Assembly: GCA_016715065.1 (NCBI GenBank)
Contig: JADKBN010000003.1
Coordinates: forward strand, 186,001-250,000
From: Fibrobacterota bacterium
Lineage (GTDB): Bacteria > Fibrobacterota > Fibrobacteria > UBA5070
Length of the DNA stretch: 64,000 nt
Reading direction: 5' to 3'
In this document: positions 16,442 through 24,176 of the stretch, in pieces
Position numbering within the stretch: position 1 is the first letter of the stretch
Layout: each line of letters opens with the position of its first letter
Position numbers and translations under genes: made by a program
Notes under the pieces: generated by a model
What the model saw: only the letters and a program-made list of their open reading frames with translations
The model's database searches: none
What the model was told of the DNA's origin: nothing

Positions 16442-18853
16442 TCAAAGATCTCGCAGCGGAATGGTCAGGACGGTTTCCGTGCCCTTGCCGGGTTCGCTCG
16501 AGAGCCGGATGTTGCCACCCATGCTCTCGATGCTATCCCGGACCGCGGACATTCCCACGCCCCGGCCCGACACATCGGTGATGGAGGTGGCTGTGGAGAT
16601 TCCCGACTCGAAGATGAGCAGAAGCTTCTGGTCCCTGCCCATCCGTTCCGCGTCGTCCGGGGAGAGGATCCCTTCCTGGATGGCCTTCTGGGCCACACGG
16701 TCGGCGTTGATGCCGTGGCCGTCGTCGGTGATCAGCACCCGGACGCAATCCTCTTCGATGCTGATCTGCAACCGGATGACGCCGCACTCGGGCTTGCCGG
16801 CAGCCACGCGATCGGCGGGCGATTCCAAGCCGTGGTCCACGGAGTTTCGCAGGATGTGCACCAGGGCCTCGTCGATGGGCGCGAAGAAGGTGGGCCCCAC
16901 TTCCAGGTGACCCGGCACCACTTCGAAGCGGATTTGCTTCTCCAGTCGTTCGGCGAGGCGTTCGATCATGCCTCTGTACTTGTCGGCCAACCGCACCAGA
17001 GGCACGTCGCGCAGATGCTCGCAGGCCTCGGTCAGAATCTGTACAGCTTCGGGATCGATGTACGGATGTCCGCTGGAATTGGCCGGCACGTGCAGCGTGT
17101 GGGCCATCTTCCGGACATGCTCGAGCTTGCGCTCGGAGACCTGGACCAGCATGTCGCCGTCGGTCGCGCCTCCGGACAATTTCTTTTCCGTGGAAAGGAT
17201 CTCCTGGTAGGCCTTGTCCATCTCGTCGAGCTTCTCCAGCAACGCGCGCAGGGTGACCGCCGTGCGCACCGTGATCGGCTCCTTGAGATCCTCCAGGATG
17301 TCCTCGCCCTGGTGGGCGAGCCTTCCCAATCGCTCGAACCCGTACGTGGCGGAATTTCCCTTGATGGTGTGGAGGTCGCGGAAGATGGATCCGATATCCT
17401 CCGTTCCCGGGACGAATCCGGGTTGGTCGGGGTGGCGTTCGCGGGCGGCCAACGAGCGGTCCAGCATCGAACGGCAGAGGTCTTCCAGCGTGTCCATCCG
17501 GTTGCGGGTGTCCTTCATGTAGTCGCGGATCACTTCCGGCAGGTTGTTGACCAGGCCCAGGATCGTCTTGACCTCGTTTTCGTGGCGTTCCTTCTCTTCC
17601 GCCACCACCCGTTCGATCCGGCGGGATTCGGTTTCGTCCACCGCCAGCACCATCACGCGCTCCAGTTCCCGATTTTTGTCAAACATGCGCTGGTAGCGGA
17701 CGCGGACGAACCTGGCCTGTCCATCCACGCCGGCGATTTCCAGATCCTGCACGGGAGCCACCTTGGTGAGCTTGTCCCAGCGCATGGAGGAATTCTTCGC
17801 GCGCACCAGGGAGAGCCACCCCTTGAAATCGTCCTCCTGGGAGGGGCTGAGGTGCAACGCCTCGGAGACGTTGCCCAGGTTGTCCACGCCCAGGATGGTG
17901 GGAGCCGCCTTGGAATACTCCGGGGCGACCTGGCCGTCCAGTCCGACCACGAACAAGCCTTGCTCCACGTTGTCCAGGATGTCCCGGACTTGGCGCATCT
18001 TCTCCGCGACCAGGTCTTCCAGGTGCTCCGTGTATTGCTGCACCGTATGGCGCATCGTCTCGAAGGTTTCCGCCAGGCTTCCGATTTCATCGTCGGATTC
18101 CACCCGCACCGGGGTCTTGTAGTCGCCTCCCTTGATCAGTTCCGCCGCCGCCGAAAGTTCCGTCACGGGTCCGGACAATTTCCGGGCCGCCGAACGGAAC
18201 ATGGCCAGGGCCACGGCCAGTGCGACCCCACCCAACGCCAGCAGGATGCAGATCACGACAACCAACGCCTGGCGCGACGCGGCTTTTTCCGATTCGATCG
18301 CTTCGGACATCGAGCGGGTGGAAAGCTTGTAGAGGATCCAGCCCAAAGGCGCATCGAGGGAACCCACCGGCGCGGAGAACTCGATGGAGCCCGAGGGTCC
18401 CGAGCCCATGTTGCGGGTTTGCAACGCCTTGGCTTCGCGAGCCCAACCCACACCGACCTGGTCCTTGATCTCGCCCACCTTGGCCATCGCCCCCTCCGCC
18501 AGCGCGGAATCGGCCTCGTCGGCCACCTCGCAGGGGTTGGTGGAGTCGGCCGGCATGAACAGGCCGTAGACCACGTCCGGATCGTCCTTGACCGTGCTGG
18601 CGACCAGATCCTTGATCTGCAGGAACGCGTTGCCTTCGGCCATCCCCGCCAGCGCTTGGGCGTTGTTGTTGGTCAAAAGCCTTCCCTTGGCCTTGAGCGA
18701 GGCCTCGATGCGCGCCACCGAAACGGCCTGGTTCTTGCCGCTGAGGTACACGTTCAAGGCCACCACGGAAAGCGTGACGGAAAGCAGGGCGGGAGCCAGG
18801 ACCACAAGGGAGGTCCTGGCCAGTTTGGATTGGATCGTCGTGCGGGAGACCAT
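16442..18853 (-). CDS. Membrane-bound CheA-like kinase (TM-HAMP-PAS-HPt-HATPase)
   Basis: 803 residues. TM1 at about 14-36, a 160-residue periplasmic domain, TM2 at about 196-218, HAMP about 220-272, PAS-like domain about 295-400, an HPt domain with phospho-acceptor His495 in HTIKGNSATYGF, and a C-terminal CheA-type ATPase (HILRNSVDHGLES, DDGHGI, VSGRGVGM). It lacks the CheW-like regulatory domain of classical CheA, and its HPt is internal rather than N-terminal. AGGAG lies upstream of ATG 18853. It sits directly after two exported binding-protein genes, suggesting that these present ligand to the periplasmic domain. The layout resembles LuxQ/TorS-like sensing joined to CheA chemistry. Confidence 0.88.
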   Translation of the reverse strand: MVSRTTIQSKLARTSLVVLAPALLSVTLSVVALNVYLSGKNQAVSVARIEASLKAKGRLLTNNNAQALAGMAEGNAFLQIKDLVASTVKDDPDVVYGLFMPADSTNPCEVADEADSALAEGAMAKVGEIKDQVGVGWAREAKALQTRNMGSGPSGSIEFSAPVGSLDAPLGWILYKLSTRSMSEAIESEKAASRQALVVVICILLALGGVALAVALAMFRSAARKLSGPVTELSAAAELIKGGDYKTPVRVESDDEIGSLAETFETMRHTVQQYTEHLEDLVAEKMRQVRDILDNVEQGLFVVGLDGQVAPEYSKAAPTILGVDNLGNVSEALHLSPSQEDDFKGWLSLVRAKNSSMRWDKLTKVAPVQDLEIAGVDGQARFVRVRYQRMFDKNRELERVMVLAVDETESRRIERVVAEEKERHENEVKTILGLVNNLPEVIRDYMKDTRNRMDTLEDLCRSMLDRSLAARERHPDQPGFVPGTEDIGSIFRDLHTIKGNSATYGFERLGRLAHQGEDILEDLKEPITVRTAVTLRALLEKLDEMDKAYQEILSTEKKLSGGATDGDMLVQVSERKLEHVRKMAHTLHVPANSSGHPYIDPEAVQILTEACEHLRDVPLVRLADKYRGMIERLAERLEKQIRFEVVPGHLEVGPTFFAPIDEALVHILRNSVDHGLESPADRVAAGKPECGVIRLQISIEEDCVRVLITDDGHGINADRVAQKAIQEGILSPDDAERMGRDQKLLLIFESGISTATSITDVSGRGVGMSAVRDSIESMGGNIRLSSEPGKGTETVLTIPLRDL

Positions 18854-18863
18854 TGGATCGCTC

Positions 18864-19826
18864 CTATTCCAGGATCTTGTCGATTTCGTTGATCTTGCCT
18901 TCTTGAACACCGCAGCAGGATTTCATGCCTCGCATGTTCAGGACCTTGATCACCGAGAGGGGCTGGTCGTTGCGGACGCCATCGACCTTCCAGCCGGCAT
19001 CCTCGATCTCCTGCAGGAGGCCGGCCGCCTGGGCACCCAGGGCGTAGTGGTCGGGCAGGATCGCGAAGGTGCCGAACTTGAGCTCCGGCTTTACGAGACT
19101 TTCCACGCCCACCAGGACGGGCCGTTTCCATCCCGACAGCGTAGGCAGCCAGACTTCCTTCAGAAGCTTCGCATTCAGAAAGAAATTGTCATTGAATACC
19201 GCCAGCGCGTCGATGTCCTTGCGTTCGGTCAGGGACTTCAGTCCATCCTTCAGCGAGCTCCTGGGATCCGCGTCGTCGGCCACCTTGTGACCCACCAGTT
19301 CGACGTTCTCCCCTTTGCAGAATTGGGCGTTGTTCAGGAAGAAGCTCTCCATCGAGGCGCGATAGATCACTCCGACCTTCGAGATCTTCCCGGTGGACAC
19401 GGCGCGCAGGTTCACCACCAACGTGACGGCGGGGATCTCGTAGGTGACGGAAGCCGCATTGGGAATGCCTGCGATGGCCGCATCCACGCGCACGCCCATC
19501 AGGGCGACCAACGGTACTGCGGTGTCGCCGAGCTTTCCGCGGACATCCTTGGCCAGCGAGATCGACTTGTTGTCCAGGGCGAACACTGCCTTGGGCTTGG
19601 TCGCCGACCATTTCTTGGTCAGCTCGTCCCCCTCGGAATCCTTGCCTACGACCAGTTCGTCGATGGCGTAGGTGGGTCCGAGCGCCTCTTTGATTCCCTT
19701 GAAGGTTTCCTCGAAATTGGGTCCGGCGGGACGCAACACGAGGATCGGCTTGGTCTGCGCGAGGGCCATGCCTGCAAGGACGAGGATCGCGCCCATGGGG
19801 CGGATCATCCGGTATGCGCGGGTCAT
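18864..19826 (-). CDS. Exported ABC-type substrate-binding protein (TrpX/COG2984-like)
   Basis: 320 residues with an N-terminal signal peptide ending ...LAGMALAQ. The two-lobed type I periplasmic-binding pattern is present: KPILVLRPAGPNFEETFKG, KPKAVFALDNKS, VALMGVRVDAAIAG, KVGVIYRASMESFFLN, DIDALAVFNDNFFLN, and a hydrophobic C-terminal lobe. It most resembles ABC_sub_bind (COG2984) proteins. No permease or ATPase is nearby; the neighbours are sensory kinases, so a sensory rather than transport role is inferred. Near the C-terminus is an unusual Cys-Cys pair (MKSCCGVQEG). Start ATG 19826 overlaps the upstream stop (ATGA). Confidence 0.75.
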   Translation of the reverse strand: MTRAYRMIRPMGAILVLAGMALAQTKPILVLRPAGPNFEETFKGIKEALGPTYAIDELVVGKDSEGDELTKKWSATKPKAVFALDNKSISLAKDVRGKLGDTAVPLVALMGVRVDAAIAGIPNAASVTYEIPAVTLVVNLRAVSTGKISKVGVIYRASMESFFLNNAQFCKGENVELVGHKVADDADPRSSLKDGLKSLTERKDIDALAVFNDNFFLNAKLLKEVWLPTLSGWKRPVLVGVESLVKPELKFGTFAILPDHYALGAQAAGLLQEIEDAGWKVDGVRNDQPLSVIKVLNMRGMKSCCGVQEGKINEIDKILE

Positions 19827-20506
19827 TTTGTCCATCCGTCTACCCCCAGCATCTTCTTCTCGGCGACGCCGAGGCCCTTCAGGGCGGATTCTGTTTTTGA
19901 TGCGTCAGATTTTGCGCAAGCGACCAGAAGTCCGATCTTTCCTGATGCGGGAGTGGTCTGGAGATTGGCTTGAGAACGACCCTTGAGGTCTTCCACTTGG
20001 CCGGCACCCACGATCACCGCGTCGGCGCTGCCGAAGGTGAGCAAAGGCAGGAGATCCTCCACCTTCGTCACGAGCTTCAGCTTCGGGAGTCCGCCCAGGA
20101 CCCCCTGCACGTAGCCGTTCATGGGGGCGCGATCCAGCACGCCGACCACGCCCACGTTGAGGGTGGCGATCGCCGAGGCGCTCACCGGCTTGGTGGAAAC
20201 CAGAATGGCTTCCTCCAGGGGGGAGCCTCCGCGGGTTCCCTTCAGGAACGGCTTGTAGGCGGGAAACAGGTCCGCCAACGCCTTGGGGGCGAGGATGACA
20301 TCCGGAGGGGTTTGGCCGACCATCGCGGTGAAGTCCGCGAGGCGTCCGAAGACCGTGATCTCGCTACCCGGGCACTTGGCTTGCAAAGCGCTCTGCACGG
20401 CATTGGGTTTGGCCATGCTTGGATAGAAGACGTAGATCTTTTCCGCCAACGCCGGGCTCGCCAGGGCGATGGCGACAAGCCAGAGGATGGCTCGTCTGAT
20501 GTTCAT
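19823..20506 (-). CDS. Second exported binding protein of the sensory operon
   Basis: 227 residues; signal peptide MNIRRAILWLVAIALASPALA. The mature part looks like a small type II solute-binding fold (KIYVFYPSMAKPNAVQSAL, PPDVILAPKALADLFPAYK, VGVVGVLDRAPMNGYVQ, GSADAVIVGAGQVEDL), related to phosphate/phosphonate-binding-like proteins, but the ligand cannot be named. It is coupled by ATGA overlaps to the CheX-kinase fusion upstream and the second binding protein downstream, and by position should feed the same sensory pathway. Confidence 0.65.
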   Translation of the reverse strand: MNIRRAILWLVAIALASPALAEKIYVFYPSMAKPNAVQSALQAKCPGSEITVFGRLADFTAMVGQTPPDVILAPKALADLFPAYKPFLKGTRGGSPLEEAILVSTKPVSASAIATLNVGVVGVLDRAPMNGYVQGVLGGLPKLKLVTKVEDLLPLLTFGSADAVIVGAGQVEDLKGRSQANLQTTPASGKIGLLVACAKSDASKTESALKGLGVAEKKMLGVDGWTK

Positions 20507-22626
20507 ACTTCAACCTCCGTGAGAAACCGCGTCGAGGGAATCGCGATGGAAATGGGGATGCGGATCCGGAAGGTGGTGCCGCGACCTGCGACGCTTTCCA
20601 GATGGATCTTGCCGCCCAACGAATGGATCGTGTCGCGGACCATGTCGAGGCCGACGCCCCGGCCGGAAAATTCCCCCACCTTTTCGCGGGTGGAAAATCC
20701 CGAACGGAACAACAGGTCCAGCAGGTCCGCATGCGAGGCCGCTTGGGCCTGTGTGGGTTCCATGAACCCTTTTTCGATCGCTTTGGTCCGGATGGATTCC
20801 GGGTCGATGCCCGCACCGTCGTCGGAAAAGGAAATGTCCAAGCTTTCGCCGTGCCGAGAGTATTCCAAGACCAGAAGTCCCATCTCGAGCTTGCCTGCGG
20901 CAAGACGTTCGGATGGTTTCTCCAGGCCGTGGTCCAGCGAGTTGTTCACCAGGTGGACCATGCAGCGGTGCAGGATGCGCAGAACCTCGATGTCGATCGG
21001 CCCGGTTCCGGCCAGGGAGAAGGTCGCTTTCTTGCCCAAGCGCGCCGCCACCTTCCCGATCACTCCGGTGAGGGTGCGGCCCATGCGGCCGAAATCGATC
21101 TCGTGAAGCGCCGCGGCGCTGGCGGCGGCAGAGGAAATCAGGGAGAGTGTGCCCTGGGGCCAGCCCAAGGCGCGGCCCGCCTGGTGGACTCCCCAGATGG
21201 TGGCGGCCACGCTTTCGATGTCGGACAGTTGCGCCATGACCGACGGCGTGGAGCGTGCGACTTTTTCCTCGGCGGATTCTTCCTTCTGGCCCAGCTTGCC
21301 GCGCAGTTCCTCCAGCCGGCGGACGTAGCCTTCGGCTTCCACCAGTCCCTGCTGGATCTTGGCGACCTGGACATCGTCGTCGGCCTCGTCCCATTCGGAT
21401 TTTTCACGGATCTGGGAAATGCTGTCTTCGATTTCCAGCGCGAGCTTCTGCAGGCCCTTGAACTGGAACTGGCCGGAGTTGCCCTTGAGCGTGTGGACGG
21501 TCCGGTAGAGGGTTTCGATGAACTGCCGATCGCGGGAGGCGGATTGCACGATCTCTTCCGCCTCGCGCAACAGTCCGGAGCTGTCGTACACGAAGTCCTG
21601 GACCTCGTCGGGCTCCAGGTTGACGATTTGTGTCACAAGTTCCACGCTCTCTTCGTGGAGCTTCGAAAGCTTCTTCATCTCCGATTCGACCCGACGTTTT
21701 TCGGTGACGTTTTCCACCATCAGCAACAAGCCGTCCAAGGATCCATCCTCGGTGCGCAACGGGACCCATTTGGGCAGAAGGATCGATCCCCTCTCGTTTT
21801 CCGTTTCGCAGATGGGGCAAAGTCCGAGCAGGTCCTTGAAGGGGATCACGCCCCATTTGTCGTAGACCACCTCCAGCCAGAAATTGGTTTCGCGGACCAG
21901 CTTCTCTCCCAGTCCCAGGAGCTCCACCATGTGGAGACCGGGGATCGGCGCGTCCCGATCGAGACCGACCGTTTCGGGAGTGATCCTCGCGTAGCCCGGG
22001 CGGACCTTGCCGTCGCGGCCCACCGTCACCAGCGCGGACGGGAACGCCTCCAGCATGGAGGTGACGCTGCGCTTGGCGGCTGTGGCTTCCCGGGCGGACT
22101 CGCCCAGGGCCTTCAGCGCGGCTTGCAGTCGATCGCCCAGTTCCAGGCCCATCAGGTTCAGCACGAAGTAGCAGTCCAGGTCCCCCGCCGGCCCGGACAT
22201 GGAGATGTACCCCGACGGGACGTCAGGATACTCCAATTCTCCGTAGATCAGCACGGAAGGCAGGAAGGTCAGCGCGTCGAACTCGCGTTCGAGGCTCGGC
22301 ATGGCCTGGCCCACCGAGGTGTTCAGGCATTCCTTCAGGAAGCCCCCGAAATCCCCGCGCATCTCCCGCAGGTCGCCGGGGCCCATGCCGTCCGACCACA
22401 TGCCGAGGACCTTCGCCGCGGTCTCTTCGGAAAGAGACAGGGCGAATTCCCCCTGGATGGCGCCCGTGAAATGGATCATCACCGCCATGCCCCTGGCGGG
22501 GACGAATTTCGTCTCCGAAAGGGAGTCCGCACGGATCTCGAATTCGGAGCCGACCATGTCGCGGATGTTGCCGCACACGCCCGACGCGAACGATTCGACG
22601 ATATCTGTCAGAATACTCACCGGCAT
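20503..22626 (-). CDS. CheX-PAS-HPt-HATPase fusion kinase (soluble CheA-like)
   Basis: 707 residues. Residues 1-170 form a CheC/CheX phosphatase-type domain with the E-x2-N signature (Glu99, Asn102, ECLNTSVG). A PAS-like region covers about 190-310 and includes an unusual CPIC pair near 270. An HPt domain follows, with His378 in HTLKGNSGQFQF, then a coiled linker and a C-terminal CheA-type ATPase (VNNSLDHGLEK, DDGAGIDP, FSGRGVGLD). No CheW domain. Fusing a putative CheY-P phosphatase to the kinase would let one protein both load and unload the response regulator; that is inference. Its C-terminal half is homologous to the membrane kinase two genes downstream. Confidence 0.85.
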   Translation of the reverse strand: MPVSILTDIVESFASGVCGNIRDMVGSEFEIRADSLSETKFVPARGMAVMIHFTGAIQGEFALSLSEETAAKVLGMWSDGMGPGDLREMRGDFGGFLKECLNTSVGQAMPSLEREFDALTFLPSVLIYGELEYPDVPSGYISMSGPAGDLDCYFVLNLMGLELGDRLQAALKALGESAREATAAKRSVTSMLEAFPSALVTVGRDGKVRPGYARITPETVGLDRDAPIPGLHMVELLGLGEKLVRETNFWLEVVYDKWGVIPFKDLLGLCPICETENERGSILLPKWVPLRTEDGSLDGLLLMVENVTEKRRVESEMKKLSKLHEESVELVTQIVNLEPDEVQDFVYDSSGLLREAEEIVQSASRDRQFIETLYRTVHTLKGNSGQFQFKGLQKLALEIEDSISQIREKSEWDEADDDVQVAKIQQGLVEAEGYVRRLEELRGKLGQKEESAEEKVARSTPSVMAQLSDIESVAATIWGVHQAGRALGWPQGTLSLISSAAASAAALHEIDFGRMGRTLTGVIGKVAARLGKKATFSLAGTGPIDIEVLRILHRCMVHLVNNSLDHGLEKPSERLAAGKLEMGLLVLEYSRHGESLDISFSDDGAGIDPESIRTKAIEKGFMEPTQAQAASHADLLDLLFRSGFSTREKVGEFSGRGVGLDMVRDTIHSLGGKIHLESVAGRGTTFRIRIPISIAIPSTRFLTEVEV

Positions 22627-22647
22627 TTCCCCTTTTTGGAAGGTTTC

Positions 22648-23028
22648 CTACTTGAACGTCTCGTCGACGGACTGCTTGAAGTCCTCCACGAACAGCGGGT
22701 CTGCGAACTTCAGGGGCTTTTCGATGTACCCCTTGGCCCCGCGGTTGAGGCATTCCAGAACGGTGTTTCCCTTCACCGCCGAGATCACCATGATCCGGGC
22801 GTCCGAAAACTCCGTGAGGATCTCGTGGATGGCGGTCTTCCCGTCCTTGTTCGGCATGGTCAGGTCCATGGTGACAAGATCCGGCTTGTGTTTCCTGTAC
22901 AGCTCCACGGCTTCGTTGCCGTCCTTTCCGATGGCAACGACCTGGAATCCAAGCTGCGAAGTGAAGAACTCCGCGATCTGCTTGGAGAGGAAGGTGGAGT
23001 CGTCGACGATGAGCACTGACTTGGGCAT
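22648..23028 (-). CDS. CheY-like response regulator heading the sensory operon
   Basis: 126 residues, bare receiver: IVDDST at residues 7-12, phospho-acceptor Asp55 in VTMDLTMPN, Ser in VISAVKGN, Lys in IEKPLKF. Start ATG 23028 has GGAGGAG eight bases upstream. It is the first gene after the leftward promoter at 23075-23104 and precedes the CheX-kinase fusion, which is the probable phosphodonor. Confidence 0.92.
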   Translation of the reverse strand: MPKSVLIVDDSTFLSKQIAEFFTSQLGFQVVAIGKDGNEAVELYRKHKPDLVTMDLTMPNKDGKTAIHEILTEFSDARIMVISAVKGNTVLECLNRGAKGYIEKPLKFADPLFVEDFKQSVDETFK

Positions 23029-23074
23029 GGTCTCCTCCGATCTCTGGAGATTGTGCTCCAGGGGTGTTGGAGCG

Positions 23075-23104
23075 ATCATACGGCTTGCATTCGTCGGTAG
23101 TCAA
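23075..23104 (-). promoter_or_regulatory. Sigma70-type promoter for the leftward sensory operon
   Basis: On the minus strand TTGACT (23104-23099), an 18-base spacer and TATGAT (23080-23075), about 45 bases before the CheY start. It overlaps the oppositely directed cheX promoter, so the two may compete. Confidence 0.65.
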
Positions 23105-23114
23105 GGGGTATGAT
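23085..23114 (+). promoter_or_regulatory. Sigma70-type promoter for the stand-alone cheX-like gene
   Basis: TTGCAT (23085-23090), an 18-base spacer and TATGAT (23109-23114), about 30 bases before ATG 23147. It interleaves with the leftward promoter on the other strand. Confidence 0.55.
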
Positions 23115-23146
23115 GTGCGAGTCGGAATTAATCGAGGGAGGCGCGC

Positions 23147-23620
23147 ATGGAGATCGACATCGGAGAGCTCTTGCCGGTGGTCAAAAGCAAGGCGAAGGAA
23201 GCGTTTGAGACAATTCTTGGCATTCCTCTCGTGCCCGAAGAACCTTGGAACATAGTCAACCGGGTGGAGAATCCCTGCGATTTCGGCGCCACGGTTGGCT
23301 TCGCCAACGAAGGCTGGCAAGGCGCCTGCTCCCTGGGGATTTCCGCCGCCGACGCGGCCATCCTCCTTCCGGATCTTTCGGAAGACATGCTGTTCGACGT
23401 CCTGGGGGAAATCGGCAACACGGTCTGCGGACTCCTTTCCGCCGACATGCAGTTCACAGGACTCTACGGGATTCTGGAACAGACGCCGCCGTTGTTTTCC
23501 AGGGGAGGCGCGTGGCTCGCCCGTTCCACCGGTGTCCAGGGCATGCTCGTGGCGGGGAAGGGACGGATTCTGTTCGGATGCACCGTGCGGACCTCCGGTC
23601 CCAGGCGTTTCCCGCGATAG
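23147..23620 (+). CDS. CheX-like chemotaxis phosphatase domain protein
   Basis: 157 residues, a CheC/CheX fold with the active-site E-x2-N pattern Glu88/Asn91 (LGEIGNTVCGLL). By family it should dephosphorylate CheY-P. A ribosome site GGGAGG lies upstream of ATG 23147. It is divergent from the operon carrying a CheX-kinase fusion, so the locus has two phosphatase-type domains. It ends at a perfect hairpin (23645-23688). Confidence 0.8.
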   Translation: MEIDIGELLPVVKSKAKEAFETILGIPLVPEEPWNIVNRVENPCDFGATVGFANEGWQGACSLGISAADAAILLPDLSEDMLFDVLGEIGNTVCGLLSADMQFTGLYGILEQTPPLFSRGGAWLARSTGVQGMLVAGKGRILFGCTVRTSGPRRFPR

Positions 23621-23644
23621 GTCCGCCGGAGGGGCGATTCCCGA

Positions 23645-23688
23645 AGACGAGATCGGCTCCCCGTGCTAACGGGGAGCCGATCTCGTCT
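23645..23688. terminator. Perfect 19-bp stem hairpin between convergent genes
   Basis: Arms 23645-23663 and 23670-23688 are exact inverse complements around a 6-base loop (TGCTAA). There is no T-run on either side, so it would be a non-classical bidirectional terminator between cheX and cheW. Confidence 0.75.
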
Positions 23689-23723
23689 AGGGGAATCCGG
23701 ATTTTCCGCGACGGACCTGTCCG

Positions 23724-24176
23724 TCAGTCGATGTGGAGGATCTTCTCCATGTCGACGATGCACGCCAGATCGTCCTGTTCCTTGAGGATGGCCTTCAGGA
23801 ACGCTCCGGAAAGGCCCTGGACGTTGGATGGTGGCGTTTCCATGTCGGATGCGGACACCGTCTTCACGTCCTCGATGCCGTCCACCAGGAGGCCGATGTC
23901 CTCTTCACCCGAGCGGACCACGAGGATGCGGGCGTTGCGATCTTCCGGCACGGCACCGATCCCCAAGCGTACGCCGAGGTCGATTATGGTCATGATCTGT
24001 CCGCGGAGATTCACCACTCCCCGCACGTGTTCGGGGGCGTGGTGCACGGGAGTGATCGCGCGCAGCCCGGAAATCTCCCGGACGCGGTCGTTTTCCACCG
24101 CGCAGAGGATGTCGCCCACGGTGAACACGGTGAGTTCGATCTGGGCCGAATCGTTGCCGATGGATGCGGTGCTCAT
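23724..24176 (-). CDS. cheW: Chemotaxis coupling protein CheW
   Basis: 150-residue CheW domain: LTVFTVGDILCAVEND, VREISGL, HHAPEHVRGVVNLRGQIMTIIDLGVRLG, DIGLLVDGIEDV. It couples receptors to CheA. Start ATG 24176 overlaps the cheA stop (ATGA); it is the last gene of the operon and ends near the 23645-23688 hairpin. Confidence 0.93.
   Translation of the reverse strand: MSTASIGNDSAQIELTVFTVGDILCAVENDRVREISGLRAITPVHHAPEHVRGVVNLRGQIMTIIDLGVRLGIGAVPEDRNARILVVRSGEEDIGLLVDGIEDVKTVSASDMETPPSNVQGLSGAFLKAILKEQDDLACIVDMEKILHID

Noticed and set aside
16322..23019. Very long open frames (about 800 codons) on the plus strand opposite the sensory operon
   Set aside because: They are antisense shadows of high-GC genes with clear domain homology on the minus strand; His/Gln/Gly-rich translation without motifs.
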